A DNA stretch of 64,000 bases from Aquimarina muelleri DSM 19832. GTDB taxonomy: Bacteria > Bacteroidota > Bacteroidia > Flavobacteriales > Flavobacteriaceae. The stretch lies in NCBI RefSeq assembly GCF_000430665.1, contig NZ_AUML01000003.1, positions 62,001-126,000 of the forward strand, written 5' to 3'. A program made the position numbers and the translations under genes. This document shows positions 1-8,046 of this stretch, piece by piece. Each line of letters begins with the position of its first letter. Position 1 is the stretch's first letter. The notes below the pieces were generated by a model. That model worked only from the letters and a program-made list of their open reading frames with translations. It was not told the DNA's origin and searched no databases.

Positions 1-1042
1 CAATTGAATTTTCATCTTCGGCAGCAAACAGATCATCTTCATCAATATCATCTCCCTTAAACTCGATGTCCGAAAAACCTATAATTCCAAATAGCGAAAA
101 ATTACCTAATTTGCTTTTTCCAAAATCTATGTTATATGAAATATCATAATAATTTGGTGTCGCTGATGTTCCTCCTGCTCCAATTCCTAATATACTAACT
201 AATGAATACCTTCCTGACACCAAAAACGATCCTTTGTTTTTTCCTAAAGGTCCTTCTGCCATTGCTTCTACTCCACTAAAAACACCTACTTGCCCTGTAA
301 ATTCATAATCATCTATATTACCTTTTCTAAATCCAAGATCAAACACTCCTCCAATTGCATTACCATATTCTGATGGAAATGCAGAGGTTATAAAATCCGA
401 ATTTTTTAATAAATTTGAATTAAGTGCGGATACAGGCCCTCCTGTAGTTCCAGCAGTTGAAAAATGATTTGGGCTAGGAATAGGTATTCCTTCTAATCGC
501 CATAACAATCCCACTGGGGAATTACCTCGTATTACAATATCATTTCTACTATCATCTGGAGAAGAAACACCTGCATAATTTGCCGCTAAACGACCTACAT
601 CACTTCTACCTCCAGAAAAACGGGTTACTTCCTCAACTCCAAATTGTCGTGCAGAAACCGATGCAAGTTTATTAACTGCCTGAACTTTGTTAGTTTCTGA
701 AGTAATAATTATTTCGTCCAGTTTATCAAATGACTCTATTAGTGCTATATTAACTACAGCATCTTTACCCGAAGTGACTACTATATTAGGCAGAGTAATG
801 GATTCGAATCCAATAAAACTTACCCGTATTGTTTGCCGACCTAATGGCACTTTTTTTAATGTAAAATAACCATCCATATCGGTTATTACCCCTATTTTCT
901 GTTCTATATTTAATAACTCAATTGTAGCACCTGCTAAAGGTATTTCTGATTGTTTATCTATCACATGTCCTCTAATTATTCCTGTTTGTGCATTTGCTAT
1001 ATATCCTAATATTATAATAAATATAAAAGTGATTTTTTTCAT
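1..1042 (-). CDS. TonB-dependent receptor, N-terminal part (3' end outside window)
   Basis: Reading the minus strand from the ATG at 1042 gives one open frame to the window edge, about 347 codons with no stop. It starts with a signal peptide (MKKITFIFIIILGYIANA). A carboxypeptidase-regulatory-like beta-sandwich follows (GHVIDKQSEIPLAGATIELL, then VPLGRQTIRVSFIGFES), and then a plug domain with RGNSPVGLLWRLEGIPIPSP and NALGG-type barrel-entry features. This architecture is typical of Bacteroidota outer-membrane receptors that import a ligand using TonB energy. The barrel and C-terminus lie beyond the window, so the substrate cannot be inferred. It faces away from the LytS/LytTR operon across a 261-bp divergent spacer. 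Confidence 0.9.
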   Translation of the reverse strand, partial: MKKITFIFIIILGYIANAQTGIIRGHVIDKQSEIPLAGATIELLNIEQKIGVITDMDGYFTLKKVPLGRQTIRVSFIGFESITLPNIVVTSGKDAVVNIALIESFDKLDEIIITSETNKVQAVNKLASVSARQFGVEEVTRFSGGRSDVGRLAANYAGVSSPDDSRNDIVIRGNSPVGLLWRLEGIPIPSPNHFSTAGTTGGPVSALNSNLLKNSDFITSAFPSEYGNAIGGVFDLGFRKGNIDDYEFTGQVGVFSGVEAMAEGPLGKNKGSFLVSGRYSLVSILGIGAGGTSATPNYYDISYNIDFGKSKLGNFSLFGIIGFSDIEFKGDDIDEDDLFAAEDENSI

Positions 1043-1303
1043 AATTTGATTCCTTATTTTGGGCAAATCTGTGACTTCTTTTTGTTTGTCAAAATGAAAA
1101 AAAAGTGAATTGATACTTTTATTGCTGAAACGTCAAATATAAGTTTGAACAGTATAAAACCAAATAAGATATGAGCCAACTAGATCCAGCCTTATTTAAA
1201 ACAATTCAGCTTCTAATTTAACAATTGAATATACCCACAAACAATTATCGAATACCAGTTATGTATATTTACCAATACTATTTACTGAAGAAGTATTATT
1301 TAT

Positions 1304-2353
1304 ATGATTTCAAAAGCATATATAAAAAAATTTACATTACGTTTTATTGTCATAAACGTAGTTTTTTTTATTATCAAATTAACTATAGATCATAGTGGTG
1401 ACACTACAGAACTTGATGCTACAAGCTTGTTTTATTATTCTAGTGCATTTTTTCTTTTTATGTTTACATGGGAGACTAATGATTGGTTAATACGCAGAGA
1501 AGTAAAATCTAATCTTGGTGAAACCCTTGACTTAAATAATGGGGTGAAAATTATTGCTATCAATATGGCTATTTTCATTCCCTTAACCGCTTTTTTGTAT
1601 TACATGGCCATTTTCAAATTTCATGATTTATGTAAAATTGAAGCAAATAATCCCTGGTTACAATTTAGAATCGACTTTTTCAGAGCAACACTATTAGGGT
1701 TTTCTGTTATCATTTTTAATCTTTTTTATCATTCTTTAAAACAGAAAAAAGAATTAGAACTCACTATGAATAAACTTAAAAAAGAAGTAATAACGTCTAA
1801 ATACAGATCGCTAAAAAATCAAATTAGCCCTCATTTCTTATTTAATAGTTTAAATACACTTACATCCCTTATGTATGAAGATAGAGATTTGGCTTCTGAT
1901 TTTGTATCTAGATTAGCCACATGTTATCGATATATTTTAGACAATCGAGAAGAAGATTTGGTTAGTTTGGAAAAAGAATTAAACTTTCTAGATTCTTTTA
2001 TATTTATGATGAATGTTAGGCACGAGGAAGCTTTGAGTATTACAACTCATATTTCTATGGATACAAGAGACTATCTAATCCCTACATTATCTTTACAAAT
2101 GCTTGTAGAAAACGCTTTAAAACACAATTACTACTCTAAAGAAAACCCTTTAGAAATCAGCATTATATCTATTAAAAAAAATAGTATTATGATTCGAAAT
2201 AATCTAAGTACAAGAAAACAAAAAGAAGAATCTACCCAATTAGGGCTTAAAAACATAAAGAAAAGATATTCTTTCTATACCAATCAGGAGGTTATAATTA
2301 AAACAAAAGACGCGTATTTTGAAGTTACAATCCCCTTATTATCAAAAACATAA
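1304..2353 (+). CDS. LytS/YpdA-type sensor histidine kinase
   Basis: A 349-residue membrane kinase. Four hydrophobic segments occupy roughly residues 10-30, 40-58, 80-105 and 125-145. A linker with many lysines leads to the His_kinase domain, whose phospho-acceptor motif is SPHFLFNSLNTL (His177). An ATPase end follows, with the N-box-like LQMLVENALKHNYY and LGLKNIKKRY. There is no recognisable periplasmic sensor domain, so the stimulus is unknown and is probably sensed in or near the membrane. The response regulator starts 30 bp downstream, which makes this a cognate pair in one operon. The family assignment is secure; the regulon is not known. Confidence 0.93.
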   Translation: MISKAYIKKFTLRFIVINVVFFIIKLTIDHSGDTTELDATSLFYYSSAFFLFMFTWETNDWLIRREVKSNLGETLDLNNGVKIIAINMAIFIPLTAFLYYMAIFKFHDLCKIEANNPWLQFRIDFFRATLLGFSVIIFNLFYHSLKQKKELELTMNKLKKEVITSKYRSLKNQISPHFLFNSLNTLTSLMYEDRDLASDFVSRLATCYRYILDNREEDLVSLEKELNFLDSFIFMMNVRHEEALSITTHISMDTRDYLIPTLSLQMLVENALKHNYYSKENPLEISIISIKKNSIMIRNNLSTRKQKEESTQLGLKNIKKRYSFYTNQEVIIKTKDAYFEVTIPLLSKT

Positions 2354-2383
2354 AAGAAATCGCAATAGTAAAAGTTTCATAGA

Positions 2384-3142
2384 ATGACTGCCATAATTGT
2401 TGAAGATGAAAATATAGCCTCCAGGCGTTTAGCAAATCTTATAAAAGAGTTAGCTCCAGAAATAGAAATCACTGGTCAAATTACTTCTGTCGAAAACGGA
2501 TTACATTGGTTTAAAAATAATCCATTACCTGATTTAATATTTTTAGATATTCAATTAAATGACGGATACGGGTTTGATATTTTGGATACTCTGGAAGATC
2601 ATCCTCCAGTAATATTTACCACAGCATATAATGAATATGCTATAAGAGGCTTTAAATATAATGGCTTAGACTACCTATTAAAGCCTATTGATAAAAATGA
2701 TTTAAAAAACGCATTGGTTAAATACCGAAAAAATAATACCGATGTTCATAAATCAATAGATGAATATAAATTTGAACATATAAAAAGCTTATTTTCAAAA
2801 GAATACAAACGTCGTTTTATGATTAAAATCGGAAATCAATTTAATACATTTAATGTAGATGATATTGCATATTTTAAATCTCATGAAGGCGTTATTTTCT
2901 TACACTCTCATTTAGGTAAAAAATATCCTATCGAATACAGTATAGACCAACTTGAAGATATTCTTAATCCAATTCATTTTTTTAGGATCAATAGAAAGTT
3001 CATGGTTTCTGTAAAAGCTGTCATCGAAATCCATAGTTATTTTAATAGTCGCTTATTATTAAAATTAAATCCTCAGAATGAAGATCAAATTATCGTTTCC
3101 AGAGAGCGAACATCAAATTTTAAAAAATGGTTAGATCTTTAA
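2384..3142 (+). CDS. LytTR-family response regulator
   Basis: A 252-residue regulator with an N-terminal receiver domain: acidic pocket at VEDEN, phospho-acceptor Asp55 in LIFLDIQLNDGYG, the T/Y switch in FTTAYNEYAIRGF, and the conserved Lys in YLLKPID. A LytTR DNA-binding domain follows at about residues 150-250 (IAYFKSHEGVIFL, FFRINRKFMVS). It is transcribed right after its LytS-type kinase and is expected to be phosphorylated by it. LytTR proteins bind paired direct repeats near promoters; I did not find a convincing pair in the 1043-1303 spacer. Confidence 0.95.
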   Translation: MTAIIVEDENIASRRLANLIKELAPEIEITGQITSVENGLHWFKNNPLPDLIFLDIQLNDGYGFDILDTLEDHPPVIFTTAYNEYAIRGFKYNGLDYLLKPIDKNDLKNALVKYRKNNTDVHKSIDEYKFEHIKSLFSKEYKRRFMIKIGNQFNTFNVDDIAYFKSHEGVIFLHSHLGKKYPIEYSIDQLEDILNPIHFFRINRKFMVSVKAVIEIHSYFNSRLLLKLNPQNEDQIIVSRERTSNFKKWLDL

Positions 3143-3151
3143 TTCAATAAA

Positions 3152-3754
3152 ATGAAAAAGATTACTACTTTAATTTTTTCTATACTAAGTATACTTATAG
3201 GATTATACCCTTTTCTATATTTTTTTATTCCCCGGGATTTTGGGTTATTAGAATCTAAGAGTACCGAATTACTAGCTGATACCCTATGGAATATATCTTT
3301 TTATAGCCATATCATAACGGGAGGCATTGCATTATTAATAGGATGGATACAGTTTAATGAAAGATTAAGAATTTCTCGCCCAATAGCGCATAGATGGATT
3401 GGAAAAATTTATGTTATTACCGTTTTTATAAGTGGGGTTTCAGGAATTTATATTGGTTTCTTTGCCACTGGTGGAAGTATCGCTTCTTTAGGGTTTATTA
3501 GTCTTGGCATCCTTTGGTTATATACGACCCTAAAAGGGTACTGGTATGCTAAAACTGCTCAAATAGTGCAACATCAAATAATGATGTACTATAGCTATGC
3601 ATTCTGTTTTGCCGCCGTAACTCTTAGAATATGGCTACCTATACTTGTAATACTAATTCATGACTTTATAATTGCCTATAGAATAGTTGCTTGGCTTTGT
3701 TGGGTTCCCAATCTTATACTAATACATTATATGATTAGAATCAAATCTAAATAA
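3152..3754 (+). CDS. DUF2306 integral membrane protein
   Basis: A 200-residue protein made almost entirely of hydrophobic helices (about six). Conserved polar spots include SHIITGGIALLIGWIQF, PIAHRWIGKIYV and QHQIMMYYSYAFCFA. These histidines within the membrane fit the DUF2306 family, whose biochemical role is not established. It starts 9 bp after the LytTR regulator and ends just before a strong hairpin, so it is the last gene of the kinase-regulator operon. By position it could be an accessory component or an output of the two-component system, but that is inference. Confidence 0.8.
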   Translation: MKKITTLIFSILSILIGLYPFLYFFIPRDFGLLESKSTELLADTLWNISFYSHIITGGIALLIGWIQFNERLRISRPIAHRWIGKIYVITVFISGVSGIYIGFFATGGSIASLGFISLGILWLYTTLKGYWYAKTAQIVQHQIMMYYSYAFCFAAVTLRIWLPILVILIHDFIIAYRIVAWLCWVPNLILIHYMIRIKSK

Positions 3755-3781
3755 ATGGAGTATTCTTTTTAAGTAGTATAC

Positions 3782-3822
3782 TATAAAAAACACTCTTTTT
3801 AATATGAAGAGTGTTTTTTATA
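3782..3822. terminator. bidirectional rho-independent terminator
   Basis: A perfect 16-bp inverted repeat (3782-3797 with 3807-3822) and a 9-nt loop. Runs of A on the left arm and T on the right arm let it work in both directions between two convergent operons. Confidence 0.85.
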
Positions 3823-3838
3823 ATAATCAATTCTTTCT

Positions 3839-4024
3839 CTATTTTTCTAAAGAAGTATCATCTGGCTTATTTTTATTATTTAATCGTTTTGCATCTTTAA
3901 GGCACTTGTGCATCATCCATTCTAATTGACCATTAACACTTCTAAATTCATCATCCGCCCATTTTTCAATCAACTTAAAAGTTTCTGGATCTATTCTTAA
4001 AACAAATGATTTTTTCTTACTCAT
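3839..4024 (-). CDS. small Arc-like ribbon-helix-helix protein
   Basis: A 61-residue basic and acidic protein beginning MSKKKSFVLRIDPETFKLIE. The pattern is a short beta strand (FVLRID) followed by two helices (ETFKLIEKWADDEF and VNGQLEWMMHKCLK), which matches Arc/CopG-type ribbon-helix-helix DNA-binding proteins. It starts only 3 bp after the stop of the SPFH gene, so the two are surely co-transcribed and probably translationally coupled. This pairing suggests a role tied to the SPFH protein rather than a toxin-antitoxin unit; no toxin gene is adjacent. The target DNA is unknown. Confidence 0.75.
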   Translation of the reverse strand: MSKKKSFVLRIDPETFKLIEKWADDEFRSVNGQLEWMMHKCLKDAKRLNNKNKPDDTSLEK

Positions 4025-4027
4025 AAA

Positions 4028-4882
4028 TTATGAATGTAAAGTTCCTGTATTTATAACTGGAATAGCTTCTTTATCTCCACATAAAACAACCATTAAGTTA
4101 CTAACCATAGAGGCTTTTTTATCTTCATCAAAATCAATTATATTATCTGTAGATAATTTAGCCAAAGCATCTTCTACCATACCAACAGCCCCTTCTACTA
4201 TCTTTTTACGAGCAGCAACAATAGCAACGGCTTGTTGTCTTTTTAGCATAGAACTTGCTATTTCTGGAGCATAAGCCAAATATCCTATTCTTGCTTCCAT
4301 TACTTCTATTCCTGCTATAGCTAAACGTTCTGTTATTTCATTTTCTAAAGCTTCATTTACTTCATCCATACCTGATAGCAGTGTAAGTTCATGTTCTCCG
4401 TCTGCAAAATTATCATAAGGATAAGAACCTGCAAGTTTTCTTACCGCAGCATCTGTTTGTACACGAACAAACTCTTCGTATTGATCTACATCAAAGGCTG
4501 CTTTATATGTATCACTTACTTTCCAAACCAAAATTACATTAATCAAAATTGGATTACCAATCTTATCATTTACTTTTACTCGTTCACTATAAAAATTTCT
4601 AGCTCTTAAAGAAAGTCTTTGCTTTGTGTAAAAAGGATTTGCCCAAAAGAAACCATTACTTTTTACGGTTCCTTTATAAGCACCAAATAACACCATTACT
4701 TTAGAGCTATTAGGCGTCACAATAAAAAAACCTCTTCCTATAAATAGTATTGGCAACATAAATGTCAAAAACAATGGATTATCCATAACAATTAAGCCTA
4801 CTACCATGGTTATTACAATTAATGATAACACGATTAACATTAAGTAACCACTACTTGCTTTTATATTTTTTTCATATTTCAT
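4028..4882 (-). CDS. SPFH/Band 7 domain membrane protein
   Basis: A 284-residue protein. Two hydrophobic stretches lie near the N-terminus (about residues 14-32 and 38-56). The band-7/SPFH domain follows, with GRGFFIVTPNSSKVMVLFG, RNFYSERVKVNDKIGNPI and VQTDAAVRKLAGSYPYD. A helical, alanine-rich end (LKRQQAVAIVAARKKIVEGA) is typical of flotillin/prohibitin-like proteins that oligomerise on the inner membrane and organise membrane microdomains or protease complexes. It is paired with the downstream Arc-like gene. The ATG at 4882 fits the usual N-terminus of the family. Confidence 0.9.
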   Translation of the reverse strand: MKYEKNIKASSGYLMLIVLSLIVITMVVGLIVMDNPLFLTFMLPILFIGRGFFIVTPNSSKVMVLFGAYKGTVKSNGFFWANPFYTKQRLSLRARNFYSERVKVNDKIGNPILINVILVWKVSDTYKAAFDVDQYEEFVRVQTDAAVRKLAGSYPYDNFADGEHELTLLSGMDEVNEALENEITERLAIAGIEVMEARIGYLAYAPEIASSMLKRQQAVAIVAARKKIVEGAVGMVEDALAKLSTDNIIDFDEDKKASMVSNLMVVLCGDKEAIPVINTGTLHS

Positions 4883-4978
4883 AATAATATCATTTTGATA
4901 TCACAATGATACAAAAAAATATTAAAAAAAACATTAAAAGGATAAAAAATGACATTTGTATTATTATTTAAAAGCAAA

Positions 4979-5009
4979 AAAACGCTCTTTTTGATATAAA
5001 GAGCGTTTT
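4979..5009 (-). terminator. rho-independent terminator downstream of hsp20
   Basis: A 12-bp perfect stem (4979-4990 with 4998-5009) with a 7-nt loop. On the minus strand it is followed by a T run (complement of the A stretch before 4979), placing it at the 3' end of the heat-shock gene. Confidence 0.75.
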
Positions 5010-5048
5010 ATAAAAAATCAAATTAGCTAAATAAAATTTCAACTTAGA

Positions 5049-5483
5049 TTATGAAATTTCAATCCACCTTTTAGGTTGTACTTTAGCTTCTTCCTTTTTA
5101 GGTAGTTTAATTAATAACATTCCATTTTCATAAGATGCTTCAATCTTATCTGCATTTGCAGTTTCTGGTAAAGTAAACGATCTCTTAAAAGAGGTATAAC
5201 TAAACTCTTTTCTCGTATACCTACCTTTTTCTTCAGATTCATTTTCTATTTTTTTTTCAGAAGAAATTATAAGTAAATCGTTATTTAATTCAATATTAAA
5301 ATCTTCTTTAATTAGTCCAGGAGCCGCCAGTTCCAATGTGTACTCATCATCTGTTTCTTTGATATTAACAGCAGGAGTATTAAATCCTACCTTATTAACA
5401 TTAGTTGTTCCACCAAGCCAATCTGTAGTAAATAAATCATCAAAAAGGAAAGGTAATCTGTCTGATCTTTTTATTAAACTCAT
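5049..5483 (-). CDS. Hsp20/alpha-crystallin small heat-shock protein
   Basis: A 144-residue protein. A short N-terminal arm (PFLFDDLFTTDWLGG) is followed by an alpha-crystallin domain at about residues 36-140. Family signatures are VNIKETDDEYTLELAAPGL, EEKGRYTRKEFSYTSFKRSF and the ENGMLLIKLPKK strand. Such proteins are ATP-independent chaperones that hold unfolded clients for the DnaK system. It is monocistronic, between a hairpin terminator and a divergent spacer. A sigma-54-like -24/-12 element lies upstream. The assignment is secure. Confidence 0.95.
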   Translation of the reverse strand: MSLIKRSDRLPFLFDDLFTTDWLGGTTNVNKVGFNTPAVNIKETDDEYTLELAAPGLIKEDFNIELNNDLLIISSEKKIENESEEKGRYTRKEFSYTSFKRSFTLPETANADKIEASYENGMLLIKLPKKEEAKVQPKRWIEIS

Positions 5484-5532
5484 TGTTTTATGTTTTAAAG
5501 GTTATTTTAATTTTTAACTTCAATGAGTATAT

Positions 5533-5549
5533 AGCAACTTAAGTTCCAA
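5533..5549 (-). promoter_or_regulatory. sigma-54-like -24/-12 promoter element of hsp20
   Basis: On the minus strand the bases read TTGGAACTTAAGTTGCT. They match the sigma-54 consensus at the -24 GG, the AC, the correct 12-base GG-to-GC offset, and TTGC at -12. The element lies about 50 bp before the hsp20 start. No good TAnnTTTG housekeeping box is seen there. This is a single-site match, so it stays tentative. Confidence 0.45.
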
Positions 5550-5829
5550 TCTTAAATCAATGCCAAAATGTCATTAATTCAAAAATAATAAAAGACAAAA
5601 TGTCACTTTTAGCTTAATCAAAATGACAAAAACACATAAAAAAACAAGTCTTACCTCACTGCCCAGACTATACCTCCCTTAAGTAAATTCTAGTAGTGAA
5701 ATTACTTTACTAGGATAGTAATGTGTTTTATCAAAAAAAAGCATCAATTGTCTCAGGCCACAACTCAGTGGTTATTTTTTTAAAAAAATTCCTATCTTAA
5801 TTTTACTCTTATTTTACATCTAAAAAATA

Positions 5830-5837
5830 TACCTTTG
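5830..5837 (+). promoter_or_regulatory. Bacteroidota -7 box (TACCTTTG) next to start codon
   Basis: TACCTTTG matches TAnnTTTG exactly and ends only 4 bases before the ATG at 5842. Transcription would begin at or next to the start codon, giving a leaderless mRNA. No clear -33 TTG is seen. Confidence 0.45.
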
Positions 5838-5841
5838 CAAA

Positions 5842-6105
5842 ATGGGATTAACAAATAATGATATTTTCAAGAAATTAAGAGTCGCACACAAATTACGTGA
5901 TGATGATATTATAAAAATCTGTGCTTTAGTAGATTTTAAGGTTAGTAAAAGTGAATTAAGTGCGCTCTTTAGAAGCGAAGACCACCCAAAATATATGGAA
6001 TGTGGTGACCAAATTTTACGTAATTTTTTAAATGGTCTAGTAATTCATCTTAGAGGTCCGATGCCTAAAAAAGGTGAAAAATCTTCTGCTAAAAAAACTG
6101 AATAA
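5842..6105 (+). CDS. DUF1456 (YehS-like) protein, single repeat
   Basis: An 87-residue protein matching the DUF1456 repeat: TNNDIFKKLRVAHKLRDDDI, ALVDFKVSKSELSALFR, then YMECGDQILRNFLNGLVIHL. YehS of E. coli is about 156 residues with two such repeats. This copy has only one, followed by a short lysine-rich tail (PMPKKGEKSSAKKTE). The function of the family is unknown. The gene stands alone between hsp20 and the methyltransferase, and its -7 box abuts the start codon. Confidence 0.85.
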   Translation: MGLTNNDIFKKLRVAHKLRDDDIIKICALVDFKVSKSELSALFRSEDHPKYMECGDQILRNFLNGLVIHLRGPMPKKGEKSSAKKTE

Positions 6106-6224
6106 AAAAACATCATTAATACATTTTTAAAACATCTTCTTTCATTTTTTTAAATGCTGTTTTCCAAATAATTGCTTAGATTTGGTTGTGTTTACATTTA
6201 TATAGACATTCAACAACTATCCCT

Positions 6225-7829
6225 ATGCTTACTACCACAGAAAAACAATTATTCAGAAAAGAACTTTTTTATCATTTGGATGGGATTGCTGTTGCTCCTG
6301 TTGCCTACTCTCTTTACAAAAATAAAGTTACGGATTATCTTCTTAAAAAAACTGAGGCTTCTATCTCTGAAATTGCAACAATAAAAAATGCTAATGAAGG
6401 ATATCTAAATGTAGCTTTACGAATATTAAGCGCACAAGGCTGGCTAGATTACAAAACAAATAATGGAGATGTTATTATAAAGATCAATGAAATGTCAAAA
6501 ATAGCTTTTGAATATTTTTATTTATATGAAGACGTTATTGATTTATTAGAATATTCTGCAAAATTTCATCCTAGAAAATTCGAATTAGATCCTTTTCATA
6601 AATTAGAAAAACTATTTAAAAAATATGAGAATCGTTTTTACCTAGAGACGAACATAAACACTATTATTACAAGCATTCAAAACCAAATATTAAAACACAT
6701 AGAAGGTATTTTAACTGGTCCAACAACAGTTCATTTAGGTATGGGAGGAATGTTTCATAAATATTTTATGGAAGCATCTTTTAGTGCAGATGAATATCAC
6801 AAATTTCCTGAAAGTTTTGATTCTATTCTTACTTTTTTAAGCAACCTTGGCTGGTTTAGTAAATCGAATGGTAATTACACTTTCACAAACAAGGGTTTAT
6901 TTTTTGCAAAAAGGGCATCCGCTTATGGCGTTACAGTTTCCTACATTCCTATGTTTAGACAAATGGATGCTTTATTATTTGGGGATCCAAATACTTTATG
7001 GAATTCAAAAACAGAAGCTGAAACACACGTAGACCGAGAAATGAATGTATGGGGAAGCGGAGGCGCACATACAACTTATTTTAAAAAAATTGATGAAATC
7101 ATCATTAGCATATTCAATAAACCGCTAGAGGAACAACCAAAAGGAATTTTGGATATGGGATGTGGTAATGGTGCTTTTTTAATTCATCTTTTTGAGGTTA
7201 TTGCAACTAAAACTTTAAGAGGAAAACATTTGGATGATTATCCGCTTTTTTTAGTTGGTGCTGATTACAACAAAGCTGCCCTAAAAGTCACCAGGGCTAA
7301 CTTAATTCAGGCAGATATTTGGGCAAAAGTTATTTGGGGAGACATAAGTGACCCTGATTTACTTCAAAAAGATCTAAAAGAAAACTATGCTATCGAATTA
7401 AAAGATTTATTATCTGTAAGAACATTTTTAGATCATAACAGAATATGGAGCACTCCTTCCTCTCTACTAGACACTCCTAGTACATCTACAGGCGCATTTG
7501 CTTATCGAGGAAAAAGACTACATAATAACGACGTAGAACGTAACCTAAAAGATCATTTTAAAAAATGGGAGCCTTACATTACCAAATTTGGCTTAATCGT
7601 TATAGAATTACACACAATTAATCCTAAATTAACCTCTAACAACTTAGGTAAAACTGCTGCTACTGCCTATGATGCTACTCATGGATTTTCTGATCAATAT
7701 ATTTTAGAGATCGACTCTTTTCTTAAAATAATTAACGAAGTAGGATTACAAAGTGACGAAAAATATTTCTCAAAATTTCCGAATTCTGAGCTTGCAACAG
7801 TAAGTATTAATTATATCGTAGGGAAATAA
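6225..7829 (+). CDS. large class I SAM-dependent methyltransferase
   Basis: I place the start at the ATG at 6225 (MLTTTEKQLFRKELFYHLDG), giving 534 residues; an ATG at 6186 would add a poorly conserved-looking 13-residue leader. A winged-helix-like segment covers residues 45-80 (YLNVALRILSAQGWLDY), with a second such segment around 195-225 (ILTFLSNLGWFS). The Rossmann SAM site is LDMGCGNGAF (about 309-318) with acidic VGADYN downstream. Histidine/acid motifs follow late in the protein: TFLDHNR, VIELHTINP and THGFSDQY. The length and two helical N-terminal modules recall polyketide-associated MT domains such as the iron-binding AprA MT1, but I am not certain. The substrate is unknown. Confidence 0.75.
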   Translation: MLTTTEKQLFRKELFYHLDGIAVAPVAYSLYKNKVTDYLLKKTEASISEIATIKNANEGYLNVALRILSAQGWLDYKTNNGDVIIKINEMSKIAFEYFYLYEDVIDLLEYSAKFHPRKFELDPFHKLEKLFKKYENRFYLETNINTIITSIQNQILKHIEGILTGPTTVHLGMGGMFHKYFMEASFSADEYHKFPESFDSILTFLSNLGWFSKSNGNYTFTNKGLFFAKRASAYGVTVSYIPMFRQMDALLFGDPNTLWNSKTEAETHVDREMNVWGSGGAHTTYFKKIDEIIISIFNKPLEEQPKGILDMGCGNGAFLIHLFEVIATKTLRGKHLDDYPLFLVGADYNKAALKVTRANLIQADIWAKVIWGDISDPDLLQKDLKENYAIELKDLLSVRTFLDHNRIWSTPSSLLDTPSTSTGAFAYRGKRLHNNDVERNLKDHFKKWEPYITKFGLIVIELHTINPKLTSNNLGKTAATAYDATHGFSDQYILEIDSFLKIINEVGLQSDEKYFSKFPNSELATVSINYIVGK

Positions 7830-7993
7830 AATTATATCCTTATATAACATTAATTTCTGGTAAATTGCGTTACCACCTCTTTGTGTTTTGGAAAGTTTAG
7901 AGTCACAATCTTTTCTTTTTGCTAGTTCAAAATCTTCAAAACTAAATCAGACAAAACTCTATATTTAATAGCAAACACCTATAGAATTGCAAC

Positions 7994-8025
7994 AAAAAAG
8001 CGACCTTATAAAAGGTCGCTTTTTT
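7994..8025. terminator. bidirectional rho-independent terminator
   Basis: A 14-bp perfect stem (7994-8007 with 8012-8025) with a 4-nt loop and T runs on both strands, between the convergent methyltransferase and sucC. Confidence 0.9.
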
Positions 8026-8046
8026 TATTACAAAAATATTATTTTA

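Larger units (their letters stand above)
5484..5841. other. divergent intergenic region, hsp20 / DUF1456
   Basis: A 358-bp A+T-rich spacer. It holds the candidate sigma-54 element (5533-5549) for hsp20 and a -7 box at 5830-5837 for the rightward gene. Around 5691-5715 there is an imperfect inverted repeat of the form CTAGTAGT...TTTACTAG. No further ORF was seen. Confidence 0.5.

Noticed and set aside
799-815. GATTCGAATCC-like string resembling a tRNA T-loop
   Set aside because: It lies inside the receptor coding frame and no acceptor or anticodon stem can be built around it.
687-869. 60-codon plus-strand frame inside the left-edge region
   Set aside because: It lies antisense to the well-supported TonB-dependent receptor frame and has no domain of its own.
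4391-4609. Plus-strand frame within the SPFH gene
   Set aside because: Cys/Ile-rich product with no family signal, fully antisense to a strong gene.
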